DNA of 11,168 nucleotides. It comes from Verrucomicrobiales bacterium (GTDB taxonomy: Bacteria > Verrucomicrobiota > Verrucomicrobiia > Verrucomicrobiales > SKLO01). Below the pieces are notes generated by a model. The model saw nothing but the letters and a program-made list of their open reading frames with translations, searched no databases and was not told the origin of the DNA. The stretch lies in assembly GCA_007123195.1 (NCBI GenBank), contig SKLO01000624.1, positions 1 through 11,168 on the forward strand, read 5' to 3'. Below, piece after piece: positions 1 through 6,648 of the stretch; within the stretch, counting starts at the first letter, position 1; each line of letters opens with the position of its first letter. The position numbers and the translations under genes are program-made.

Positions 1-2
1 CC

Positions 3-782
3 CCCGATACCAAAGCCCCCGGTTCCAAAGCGAAACCAAAGACCAAGGCAGCCAGGAAGACCAGCGCGACGGTCGATGACTCCGCCGCGGAAAAGGTGGC
101 GGAAGCCTCCAAGTCAGCCGCTGACGCCAAGCCGAAAACGAAGTCCAAGCCCAAGGCCAAGGCCAAGACGAAGGCGGTGTCTTCTCCCACCGGGGGGGCG
201 GCGGCCGCTGGCTCGAAGCCGGCCGCCAAAACCAAGTCCCAGACCAAAGCCAAGGGCGCTGGTGGGTCCGCGGGCAGTGTCGGCACCAAGAAGGCGCCGA
301 CCCCCAAGCCCAAATCAAAGCAGGCCAAGCTGAAGCCGGCCTACCCGAAATCCAGCTCGTTCGTCCGCTCCCAGCACCAGAAGCTGCTCGAGTTGCGCGA
401 TTCCCTGTTCGACACCGTCCAGGGTGCCACCCGCGAAAACCTCCGCAGCCGCTCGGAAGGCAACGATGCCTCGGCCTTCGGCATGCACCAGGCCGACGCC
501 GGCAGCGAAGCCTACGACCGCGATTTCGCACTCAACATGCTCAACCAGGAGCAGGACGCGCTCTACGAGATCAATGAGGCAATCAAACGCATCGAGGGCA
601 ATGCCTACGGCGTCTGCGAAATGTCCGGGGAGGCCATCCCGCGGGAACGGCTTGAATACCTGCCGTGGGCCCGCTACACGGTGCAGGTCCAAAGCAAGAT
701 CGAGCAGGAGCAGGGCTACGGCCGGGTGCCGCGGCACTCGCGCTCCTCGTTCGGCTTCGGTGAGGACGACGACGAGGATTGA
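3..782 (+). CDS. TraR/DksA-like protein with Lys/Ala/Pro-rich tail and degenerate zinc finger (5' end missing)
   Basis: The frame is open from the window's first bases, so the true start lies upstream; the GTG at 96 is only an internal candidate. Codons from 3 to about 350 encode a low-complexity tail rich in Lys, Ala, Pro, Ser and Thr, resembling histone H1 tails. The part from about 355 to 782 resembles the TraR/DksA family: a helical segment (FVRSQHQKLLELRD), the stretch HQADAGSEAYDRDFAL near 484-531, and a finger region beginning YGVCEMSG. DksA proteins bind the RNA polymerase secondary channel and normally hold zinc with four cysteines. Here only the first remains (Cys at 615-617); the others are Ser (624-626), Thr (678-680) and Val (687-689). 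The acidic DxxDxA tip of true DksA is not evident either. The C-terminus is acidic (EDDDED). Family assignment is good; a DksA-like activity is not assured, so no symbol is given. Confidence 0.8.
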   Translation, partial: PDTKAPGSKAKPKTKAARKTSATVDDSAAEKVAEASKSAADAKPKTKSKPKAKAKTKAVSSPTGGAAAAGSKPAAKTKSQTKAKGAGGSAGSVGTKKAPTPKPKSKQAKLKPAYPKSSSFVRSQHQKLLELRDSLFDTVQGATRENLRSRSEGNDASAFGMHQADAGSEAYDRDFALNMLNQEQDALYEINEAIKRIEGNAYGVCEMSGEAIPRERLEYLPWARYTVQVQSKIEQEQGYGRVPRHSRSSFGFGEDDDED

Positions 783-868
783 GCCGGTCGCGCAGGGTGC
801 TGCGTTGGCCGCGACAAAGCGCTGGCCATCAGTCAGTTGCGCGGTATCGCACCCAGGGATGGCGCAGC

Positions 869-904
869 CTGGGAACCGCGGGCATTCCCTTCACCGGTTC
901 CCGG
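869..904. other. Hairpin in the gap between the dksA-like gene and rpmG
   Basis: CTGGGAACCG (869-878) pairs with CGGTTCCCGG (895-904), ten pairs including one G-T wobble, around a 16-nt loop. No T-run follows, so it is not a classical intrinsic terminator. It could help end the upstream transcript, act in an rpmG leader, or be a remnant of a dispersed repeat. The rest of 783-1047 shows no convincing gene. Confidence 0.4.
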
Positions 905-1003
905 CGCAAGGGCTTCCGCCATCTCCCCCTGGTTCCCCCCACGCTTCCAAGCCCAACCAATCAGCCCCGCCTTCGCCGGCGACGGAACTCTTCAATTTCC
1001 TGC

Positions 1004-1031
1004 TTGCGCCGGCCCCATGCAAGGCTATCTT
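1004..1031 (+). promoter_or_regulatory. Possible promoter of rpmG-rpsR
   Basis: TTGCGC (1004-1009) and TATCTT (1026-1031) are spaced by 16 bp and fit a weak sigma70-type promoter. Transcription would begin near 1038-1040, leaving a leader of about ten bases before the rpmG ATG at 1048. This fits the lack of a Shine-Dalgarno sequence there but rests on sequence match alone. Confidence 0.35.
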
Positions 1032-1047
1032 CCGCGCTCTACTCGCC

Positions 1048-1221
1048 ATGCCCAGGGAAATCATCACACTCGAATGCACCGAAGCCAAGGCCGAAGGCAA
1101 ACCGACCTCGCGCTACGTGACCACCCGTAACAAGAAAAGCCTGCGGACCCCGGGCCGACTTGAGAAGGTGAAGTTCAACCGGTTCCTGAAGCGCCGCACC
1201 CTGCACCGCGAGATCCGCTGA
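1048..1221 (+). CDS. rpmG: 50S ribosomal protein L33, cysteine-poor form
   Basis: This encodes a 57-residue basic protein of the usual L33 length, a structural protein of the large ribosomal subunit near the E site. The family pattern is clear: a first strand ending ITLECTEAK, then YVTTRNKKSLRTPGRLE, then a basic C-terminus ending TLHREIR. L33 exists in a zinc-ribbon form with two CxxC pairs and a form without them. Here the first pair is reduced to Cys10 and Ala13, and the second pair is absent (KFNRFLKRR), so the protein should not need zinc. The ATG at 1048 follows CGCC and has no Shine-Dalgarno sequence. A longer reading of the same frame would start inside the dksA-like gene and is rejected because L33 begins at this Met. 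rpsR follows after 49 bp, probably in the same transcript. Confidence 0.95.
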   Translation: MPREIITLECTEAKAEGKPTSRYVTTRNKKSLRTPGRLEKVKFNRFLKRRTLHREIR

Positions 1222-1270
1222 ACCACGCCCGTCAACACGACGTCTGCTCGACCCACGCCACCCTGTTCTC

Positions 1271-1510
1271 ATGCAACCGAAGAACCGCGAACGCCTGATC
1301 CGTTTCCGCCGCCACAATCGTCGCCTGCCGCGCCGCCGCCTCGACCTCCCGGCCGAGAAACTCAGCTATCGATTTCCCGAATTTCTGGCCAAGTTCACCA
1401 CCGAAACCGGCAAGATCCTGCCGCGCCGAACCACCGGGCTCAGCGCCCAGCTGCACCGCCGCATCACCAGCGAGATCAAGCGCGCGCGTTCGCTCAACCT
1501 GCTGCCTTGA
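1271..1510 (+). CDS. rpsR: 30S ribosomal protein S18, cysteine-free form
   Basis: This encodes a 79-residue protein of the small ribosomal subunit platform, where S18 pairs with S6. The S18 signature lies in the second half: FTTETGKILPRRTTGL, then a helix running into ITSEIKRARSLNLLP at the C-terminus. The N-terminus is strongly basic (RLIRFRRHNRRLPRRR). There are no cysteines, so this is the zinc-independent type. It lies 49 bp after rpmG with no terminator between them, and a strong terminator follows at 1679-1714, so rpmG-rpsR look like a two-gene operon. The L33-S18 pairing is also seen in zinc-regulated ribosomal protein operons of some other bacteria, but rpsR more commonly sits with rpsF and rplI. 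No Shine-Dalgarno sequence precedes the ATG. Confidence 0.93.
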   Translation: MQPKNRERLIRFRRHNRRLPRRRLDLPAEKLSYRFPEFLAKFTTETGKILPRRTTGLSAQLHRRITSEIKRARSLNLLP

Positions 1511-1530
1511 CGAGCGGCAGCGGTGGCTTT

Positions 1531-1549
1531 CCAAGGCGGACCGCTTTGG
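1531..1549. other. 19-bp near-perfect palindrome after rpsR
   Basis: CCAAGGCGG and CCGCTTTGG face each other around a single A, with one G-T wobble. There is no T-run on either side, so it is not a complete intrinsic terminator. It could be a protein-binding site, an RNA hairpin protecting the rpsR 3' end, or part of a dispersed repeat. Confidence 0.35.
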
Positions 1550-1678
1550 CGCGTGATGTGCCCGCCGCTTGACGCTCAGACGACCGCCGCGGCGTCCCGC
1601 CCGGACTGTCATCGGCGAAGGCCCCGCCGTTCAGGTTGCCCCGATACGCCCCTCCGATCGCCGTCGCCCGGGACCGTG

Positions 1679-1714
1679 CCCGCCCTGTGGTTGTTTCCAC
1701 GCGGCGGGTTTTTT
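1679..1714 (+). terminator. Rho-independent terminator of rpmG-rpsR
   Basis: CCCGCC (1679-1684) pairs with GGCGGG (1703-1708); inside these, TGTGG pairs with CCACG across a C-C mismatch, closing a six-base loop (TTGTTT). Six T residues follow directly (1709-1714). This is a strong intrinsic terminator about 170 bp after rpsR. It lies upstream of the folE2 start at 1780 and argues against longer N-terminal readings of folE2. Confidence 0.88.
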
Positions 1715-1779
1715 CGTTTCCAAGCCGGGACCAACCGCCTTCGCTCGCCCTGACCTCACCGTTTGCCCGCCCGCACCAG

Positions 1780-2595
1780 ATGACCACACTCGCCGACACC
1801 CAGAACCTGCGCGACGATCGCCAACTGCCGATCGATCGCGTCGGGGTCAAGAACCTCGCCTTCCCGATCAAGGTCCGCGACCGCGACCGCGAGAGCCAGA
1901 GCACCGTCGCCACCGTGTCGCTGGCGGTCGATCTGCCGCACCACTTCAAAGGCACCCACATGAGCCGCTTCGTGGAGGTGCTTCATTCCCACGGCGACTG
2001 CCTCGACGTCAGCGAGATGGCGACCATTCCCCTGGAGCTGTTGGAACGACTGGAGGCCAAGGAAGCCCACGTCAGCTTCCGGTTCCCGTTCTTCCGTCAC
2101 AAAAAGGCGCCGGTCACCGGTCTCATCGGGCTGATGGACTACCAGGTCACCTTTGACATCACCGCCAGCGCTGGAGGGCTCGATTTTGTTGTCATCCTCG
2201 AGGTGCCGGTCACCACGCTCTGCCCTTGCTCGAAGGCGATCAGCGCCCGCGGCGCCCACAACCAGAGGGGCATCGTTACTTGCGCCGTCCGATTCACCGA
2301 ACCAGTGTGGATCGAGGACCTGATCGATCTGATCGAGGCCTCGGCAAGTTCACCCCTCTACAGCCTGCTGAAGCGGCCCGACGAAAAATTCGTTACCGAG
2401 GCCGCCTACGACAAGCCGGTGTTCGTCGAGGATCTGGTGCGCAACGTCGCCGCCGCCGCCCGACGTCTGCCACAGATCACCTGGTTCCGCATCGAGGCGG
2501 AGAACCACGAATCGATCCACAATCACAACGCCTACGCGATCATCGAATCAGGGCCCCCACCGGATTCGGGCAGGGCGGTCGCTGACAACGACTGA
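1780..2595 (+). CDS. folE2: GTP cyclohydrolase IB (FolE2)
   Basis: FolE2 converts GTP to 7,8-dihydroneopterin triphosphate, the first step to tetrahydrofolate and, in some bacteria, to queuosine precursors. It is cytosolic and is the isozyme that does not depend on zinc. The 271-residue protein has the family landmarks: KGTHMSRFVEVL near residues 57-67, the active-site segment LCPCSKAIS at 147-155 with Cys148 and Cys150, GAHNQRG at 158-164, and ENHESIHNHNAYA at 241-253 with the conserved Glu and His residues. An in-frame ATG at 1636 would add 48 residues, but that reading runs through the terminator at 1679-1714 and gives a low-complexity extension, so the ATG at 1780 is chosen; MTTLADTQ matches a normal FolE2 beginning. 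No clear promoter or Shine-Dalgarno sequence is visible. The next gene begins 85 bp later without an intervening terminator. Confidence 0.95.
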   Translation: MTTLADTQNLRDDRQLPIDRVGVKNLAFPIKVRDRDRESQSTVATVSLAVDLPHHFKGTHMSRFVEVLHSHGDCLDVSEMATIPLELLERLEAKEAHVSFRFPFFRHKKAPVTGLIGLMDYQVTFDITASAGGLDFVVILEVPVTTLCPCSKAISARGAHNQRGIVTCAVRFTEPVWIEDLIDLIEASASSPLYSLLKRPDEKFVTEAAYDKPVFVEDLVRNVAAAARRLPQITWFRIEAENHESIHNHNAYAIIESGPPPDSGRAVADND

Positions 2596-2680
2596 CCACG
2601 CCACAAGCCACCCCCCATGAAGGGCCGGTTCCCCACCCATCCATCGATCACGCCGCCGCCCCAACCCCAAACACCCCGCC

Positions 2681-4078
2681 ATGCCTGCCGTCGTCCGTCC
2701 CGTCTCAGTTCGCCTCTGGTTCCTGCCCATCCGCACCCGGGTGCCCCTCAAGTTCGGCCCCGAAACCCTCGACACCGTCACGCTCGCACGCGTCAGCATG
2801 ACGGTTCGTGACGACCACGGCAACGAGGCGGTCGGCTGGGGCGAAACCCCGCTCAGCGTGCAGTGGGTCTGGCCCTCGCCGCTGCCTTTCCAGACCCGCC
2901 AGCACGCCCTCATGGACTTCACCCGCCGACTGGTGGCGGCCTGGGCGGACTGGCCGGTCATGGCCCACCCGCTGGTTTCAGGCGCCAGGTTCCAGGCCGA
3001 GGCGATGCTGCCGCTCCAGCGGGAATTCAACCGCGAGCGTCCCGAACCCGAGCACCTGCCTTACCTGGCCGCCCTCGTCTGCACCAGCCCGTTCGATCTC
3101 GCGCTCCACGATGCCCTCGGCAACCTGCTCCACCGCAACAGCTTCCATTGCTACAGCCGGGACCACGTCGGGTCCGACCTGGCAGCCATGCTGGAGCCGG
3201 CCGCCGATGCGCCCGGGGTGTCCTTTGCCGACCTTGCCCCGGATCAGTTCCTCAACCCCGAGCCCCCCGCCGAACTGCCGGTCTGGCACCTGGTCGGGGG
3301 ACTCGACCCGCTTGAATCCACCGATCTCGCCGGCGACGAGCCCGATGATGGGTTTCCCGTGCTGCTCGAAGATTGGATCCGAACCGACGGACTGACCTGC
3401 CTCAAGGTCAAGCTTCGCGGCACCGACCACGACTGGGATCTCGAGCGTCTGCGCCGCATCGCCGCTCTCGCCCGTCCGCTGGGGGTCACCGACCTCAGCG
3501 CCGACTTCAACTGCACCGTCACCGATCCGGCCTACGTCAGCTCGATCATGGACGTAATCGAGCGCCACGACCCCTGGCTGTGGCAACACCTGCTCTATAT
3601 TGAGCAGCCGTTCCCCTACGATCTCGAAAGCCACTCGATCGACGTCCACGCCATCGCCCGGCGCAAACCCCTGTTTCTCGACGAGAGCGCCCACGATTGG
3701 CAGCACGTCCGGCTGGGACGCCAACTCGGCTGGAACGGGGTCGCCCTGAAGACCTGCAAGACCCTCACCGGCGCCCTCCTGAGCCTGTGCTGGGCGCGCG
3801 CGCACGGCATGCCCCTGATGGTGCAGGACCTCACCAACCCGATGCTCGCCATCATTCCCCACGTCCGCCTCGCCGCCCACGCCGATACCATCCGGGGGGT
3901 GGAATGCAACGCCATGCAGTTCTACCCGCAGGCCTCCGCCCCGGAGGAGGCGGTCCTGCCCGGCCTCTACCGCCGCCGCCGGGGCCGGCTCGATCTCAGC
4001 GGCCTCGGCGCCCACGGGCTCGGGCAGGGGCCCGCCGTCACCGCTCGTCAGCTGCCGGATCCGGACTGCCGGAGCTGA
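2681..4078 (+). CDS. Enolase-superfamily enzyme (mandelate racemase/muconate lactonizing type), substrate unknown
   Basis: This 465-residue protein has the enolase-superfamily layout: an N-terminal capping domain (about 1-155, with GWGETPL at 52-58 and SPFDLALHDALG at 136-147) and a catalytic barrel (about 235-450). Catalytic features are visible: the KxK pair Lys242/Lys244 in LKVKLRG, metal ligands Asp275 (SADFN), Glu308 (IEQPF) and the Asp334-Glu335 pair (LDES), and Lys357 in ALKTCK. Such enzymes take a proton next to a carboxylate, giving racemisation, epimerisation or elimination. The protein is longer than typical members; the extra length is largely the stretch 155-235 between cap and barrel, which contains LPVWHLVGGLDPL. 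From memory, similar proteins annotated only as enolase C-terminal-like are common in Planctomycetes. Being next to folE2 may mean co-transcription but gives no clear clue to the substrate. MenC or dipeptide epimerase roles cannot be excluded. Confidence 0.85.
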   Translation: MPAVVRPVSVRLWFLPIRTRVPLKFGPETLDTVTLARVSMTVRDDHGNEAVGWGETPLSVQWVWPSPLPFQTRQHALMDFTRRLVAAWADWPVMAHPLVSGARFQAEAMLPLQREFNRERPEPEHLPYLAALVCTSPFDLALHDALGNLLHRNSFHCYSRDHVGSDLAAMLEPAADAPGVSFADLAPDQFLNPEPPAELPVWHLVGGLDPLESTDLAGDEPDDGFPVLLEDWIRTDGLTCLKVKLRGTDHDWDLERLRRIAALARPLGVTDLSADFNCTVTDPAYVSSIMDVIERHDPWLWQHLLYIEQPFPYDLESHSIDVHAIARRKPLFLDESAHDWQHVRLGRQLGWNGVALKTCKTLTGALLSLCWARAHGMPLMVQDLTNPMLAIIPHVRLAAHADTIRGVECNAMQFYPQASAPEEAVLPGLYRRRRGRLDLSGLGAHGLGQGPAVTARQLPDPDCRS

Positions 4079-4102
4079 ATTGTTAAAGAGCATCAATTCC
4101 GC

Positions 4103-4129
4103 AACCTTTACCGGCAATCAGGTTTTTTT
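4103..4129 (+). terminator. Weak candidate terminator after the enolase-like gene
   Basis: AACCT (4103-4107) can pair with AGGTT (4120-4124), followed by a run of T ending at 4129. The stem is only five pairs with a 12-base loop, so efficiency would be low. It is placed properly, 25 bp after the stop codon at 4076-4078. Confidence 0.25.
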
Positions 4130-4184
4130 CTTGTGTTCGGCCCAAATCTGCCGATTTTACCCTAATCCCTTGGCCGGGGAAACG

Positions 4185-4224
4185 TTATACCCTTCAGGCA
4201 CCACCGCCTTGGGGGGTCAACCCC
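4185..4224 (+). promoter_or_regulatory. Possible -10 box and small inverted repeat upstream of the DUF1549 gene
   Basis: The gap 4079-4294 is visibly less GC-rich than its surroundings, as expected for a promoter region. TTATAC at 4185-4190 resembles a -10 box, but I see no matching -35 box at normal spacing. A GGGGT-CA-ACCCC inverted repeat at 4213-4224 lies just downstream and could be an operator. Both are weak calls. A short reading frame across this gap (4080-4262) looks non-coding. Confidence 0.2.
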
Positions 4225-4294
4225 TCAGCCATGTCGCGATTCGAGCCGATTATCCGATTTGATTTGCGAGTTCTACCCCGAATTTCTGTTCCGC

Positions 4295-6454
4295 ATGAAA
4301 AAACTTCTGCTCACCGCCACCCTGATGGCCGTCGGCCTGCTGATGTCGCCATCCGCCGCCGAGGCCAACGAAGTCCGTATCTGGACCGATGAACAAGGCC
4401 GCCAGGTGGAGGCCCAGTTCCTGCGCCTGGATGACAACACCGTCTACCTGCGGACCCGCGACGGCCGCCGCCATGGCTTCGACCTCTCGCGCCTGAGCGA
4501 GGCCGACCAGCAAATCGCCCGCACCCTGCCGCCGATGGAAGAAACCCCGGCCGACCAGCGCAGCCACGTCGAGTCCGCCGCCTGGGTCGACCGCATCCTT
4601 CAGGACGCCTGGCAAAAGGGCGAGGTGCAGCCCAATCCGCGCGCCACCGACGAACAGTTCCTGCGCCGGATCTACCTCGATGTCACCGGCACCATCCCCA
4701 CCTACCAGCAGACCATCTCCTTCCTGCGCAGCACCGACACCAACAAGCGGGCCAAACTGATCGATGAGCTGCTCGATTCCCCCGGCTACAACAGCCACAT
4801 GTTCAACTACTTCGCCGACATGCTGCGGCTTCGCGACCGGTTGAGCGACAACATCCCCGCGGCCGCCCAGGCGACCAACTACATTCAGTGGGTCAAGGAG
4901 AACATCGAGAACGAGCGGCCCTACAACGAAATGGTCTACGACATGCTGACCGCCACCGGCAAGGTCTGGAGCAACGGCGCCGCCGGCTACCTGCTGCGTG
5001 ATTCCGGCATGCAGCTCGACAACCTGGCGATGACCATCAGCATCTTCCTCGGCACCGACATCGCCTGCGCCCAGTGCCATGACCACCCGTTCGACGAGTG
5101 GACCCAGATGGAGTTCTACCAGATGGCCGCCTTCTTCGGCGCCACCGGCACCCAGATGGCCGGCGGCGACTTCAAGAACGGCGACCCCCGCCAGCGCCTC
5201 GAGCGCGAACTGGTCGCTCTCGCCCAGGCCCAGGGCCGCAGCGACTTCGAGCCGGACAACAACCTCGGTGGCCTGGCCGACCTGATCAACGCCAACCGCT
5301 ACACCATCTACGACCTCGATGAGAACCGCATGCGCCTGCCGCATGACTACGCCTACGACGACGCCAACCCGCGCGACCCCGTGTCTCCCCGCCTGATGGT
5401 GTTCCCCGAGGTCGACATGCGCACCCACAAGGCCTACCAGATCGATATCGATGAGTTCGACAACCCGCGCCTCGCATTCGCCAGGTGGGCCACCTCGACC
5501 GACAATCCCCGGTTCGCGCTGACGATCGCCAATCGCATGTGGAAGCGCGCCTTCGGCCTCGCGGTGATCGAGCCGGTGCACGACATCAAGACCCCCGATG
5601 ACGCCGCCATCCCCGAGCTGGCCAAATTCCTCGAGCAGGAAATGATCCGGGTGAACTTCAACCTCAAGGAGTTCATGCGCATGGTCTACAACACCGACGC
5701 CTACCAGCGCGCCGCCACCAACGTGCTGCCCGATCCCGAGCAGCCCTACTACTTCACCGGCCCGCTGCTGCGCCGCATGACCGCTGAGCAGACCTGGGAC
5801 AGCTTCATGACCCTCGTGCTCGGCGACGCCGACCGTTACACCCTGAACCGCTCCGACGAGTATGCGCGGATCATGGACATGGATCTGGACAGCACCGACA
5901 TCAATTCCGCGCTCGGCAAGCTGGCCGCCTTCCGCAGCATGAACGAGCGCCAGCGCCAGCGCATGGGCGGCGACCTCGCCATGAGCGGTGGAGACATGAT
6001 GATGAGCGACAGCCCGATCGGTTTCAATGATGACGCCCCCGAAGCCGCAGGTGACGCCAAAATCGTGGTCAGCCGCGGCATGCAGCTGATGCGGGCCTCG
6101 GAACTGCCCCAGCCGGCCCCTGCCAATCACTTCCTGCGCCAGTTCGGCCAGTCCGACCGCCAGCTGGTGGACAACTCCTTCACCAGCGGCTCGATCCCCC
6201 AGGTCATGATGCTGCTGAACGGCAATGCCACCGATCTGGTGACCGACCGCGATGGCCTCATCTACCGCCACATGAATCAACAGCGTGACGCTGGCGAACG
6301 GGTCGAGGTGGTGTTCTACAGCATCCTCAATCGCCAGTCCACCCTGCAGGAGAAGGACATCGCCCGGCGCGAACTCCAAAGCAATGGCGACGACGGCTAC
6401 GCCAACATCATCTGGTCGCTGATCAACACCCGCGAGTTCCTGTTCATCCAGTAA
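4295..6454 (+). CDS. Secreted SHD1-DUF1549-DUF1553 protein with CxxCH motif
   Basis: The 719-residue product starts with a clear Sec signal peptide, MKKLLLTATLMAVGLLMSPS then AAEA, likely cut after Ala24. This fixes the ATG at 4295; an in-frame TTG at 4259 would add 12 residues ahead of the signal and is rejected. After it come an SHD1-like domain (about 26-76, NEVRIWTDEQGR to LSEADQQIA), DUF1549 (about 96-285) ending in CAQCHDHPFDEW, and DUF1553 (about 390-700, with NPRFALTIANRMWKRAFG and LLRRMTAEQTWDSF). Cys258, Cys261 and His262 form a CxxCH motif that could bind haem c; DUF1549 is also called PSCyt2 for that reason. A Met/Gly/Asp-rich stretch near residues 552-575 breaks the DUF1553 region. 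The biochemical role of this family is unknown; it is abundant in Planctomycetes and Verrucomicrobia and usually sits beside a DUF1501 gene, as here. No separate N-terminal cytochrome domain is present. Confidence 0.9.
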   Translation: MKKLLLTATLMAVGLLMSPSAAEANEVRIWTDEQGRQVEAQFLRLDDNTVYLRTRDGRRHGFDLSRLSEADQQIARTLPPMEETPADQRSHVESAAWVDRILQDAWQKGEVQPNPRATDEQFLRRIYLDVTGTIPTYQQTISFLRSTDTNKRAKLIDELLDSPGYNSHMFNYFADMLRLRDRLSDNIPAAAQATNYIQWVKENIENERPYNEMVYDMLTATGKVWSNGAAGYLLRDSGMQLDNLAMTISIFLGTDIACAQCHDHPFDEWTQMEFYQMAAFFGATGTQMAGGDFKNGDPRQRLERELVALAQAQGRSDFEPDNNLGGLADLINANRYTIYDLDENRMRLPHDYAYDDANPRDPVSPRLMVFPEVDMRTHKAYQIDIDEFDNPRLAFARWATSTDNPRFALTIANRMWKRAFGLAVIEPVHDIKTPDDAAIPELAKFLEQEMIRVNFNLKEFMRMVYNTDAYQRAATNVLPDPEQPYYFTGPLLRRMTAEQTWDSFMTLVLGDADRYTLNRSDEYARIMDMDLDSTDINSALGKLAAFRSMNERQRQRMGGDLAMSGGDMMMSDSPIGFNDDAPEAAGDAKIVVSRGMQLMRASELPQPAPANHFLRQFGQSDRQLVDNSFTSGSIPQVMMLLNGNATDLVTDRDGLIYRHMNQQRDAGERVEVVFYSILNRQSTLQEKDIARRELQSNGDDGYANIIWSLINTREFLFIQ

Positions 6455-6563
6455 CCGCATTCGTCATTCGCAGACCTGTCAACTCATCGAACCCACCGCC
6501 CCGCGGGAGAGCCCCGCTCCAATCCCAAACCCGAAGCAAGCAAACCGACGCACGATTGAACCC

Positions 6564-6602
6564 GATCCCGGATGGCCGGCACTGAAGCCGGTTCGGGGGA
6601 TC
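6564..6602. other. Hairpin in the gap between the DUF1553 and DUF1501 genes
   Basis: CCGGC (6576-6580) and GCCGG (6587-6591) close a six-base loop ACTGAA, and outer arms GATCCC (6564-6569) and GGGATC (6597-6602) also pair, with imperfect pairing between. No T-run follows. It sits 46 bp before the DUF1501 start and could adjust the relative expression of the two genes or be a repeat remnant. The rest of the 194-bp gap shows no gene. Confidence 0.4.
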
Positions 6603-6648
6603 CTTTCGATCGCCTCAGACAGACACCCAGCCAAGCCCCAGAAAGACC

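Noticed and set aside
424..1047. N-terminal extension of the rpmG frame into the dksA-like gene
   Set aside because: It reads the dksA-like gene in the wrong frame; L33 is complete from the ATG at 1048.
783..1047. Zur-type operator upstream of rpmG
   Set aside because: I looked for an AT-rich palindrome such as those bound by Zur and found none here or at 1715-1779 before folE2.
1636..1779. Longer N-terminus for folE2 from the ATG at 1636
   Set aside because: The extra 48 codons run through a strong intrinsic terminator and give low-complexity sequence without FolE2 similarity.
2978..4117. Minus-strand open frame of 379 codons opposite the enolase-like gene
   Set aside because: The + strand frame has the full catalytic set of a known superfamily; the minus frame shows only biased composition.
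4080..4262. 60-codon frame starting with TTG in the gap before the DUF1549 gene
   Set aside because: It lies in a promoter-like, less GC-rich stretch, has no family resemblance and would overlap the likely regulatory region.
4250..6460. Long open frame on the minus strand (736 codons) opposite the DUF1549/DUF1553 gene
   Set aside because: It mirrors the real gene almost exactly and is produced by GC-rich third codon positions. Its translation is Gly/Val/His-rich with no recognisable domain, whereas the + strand has a signal peptide and clear domains.
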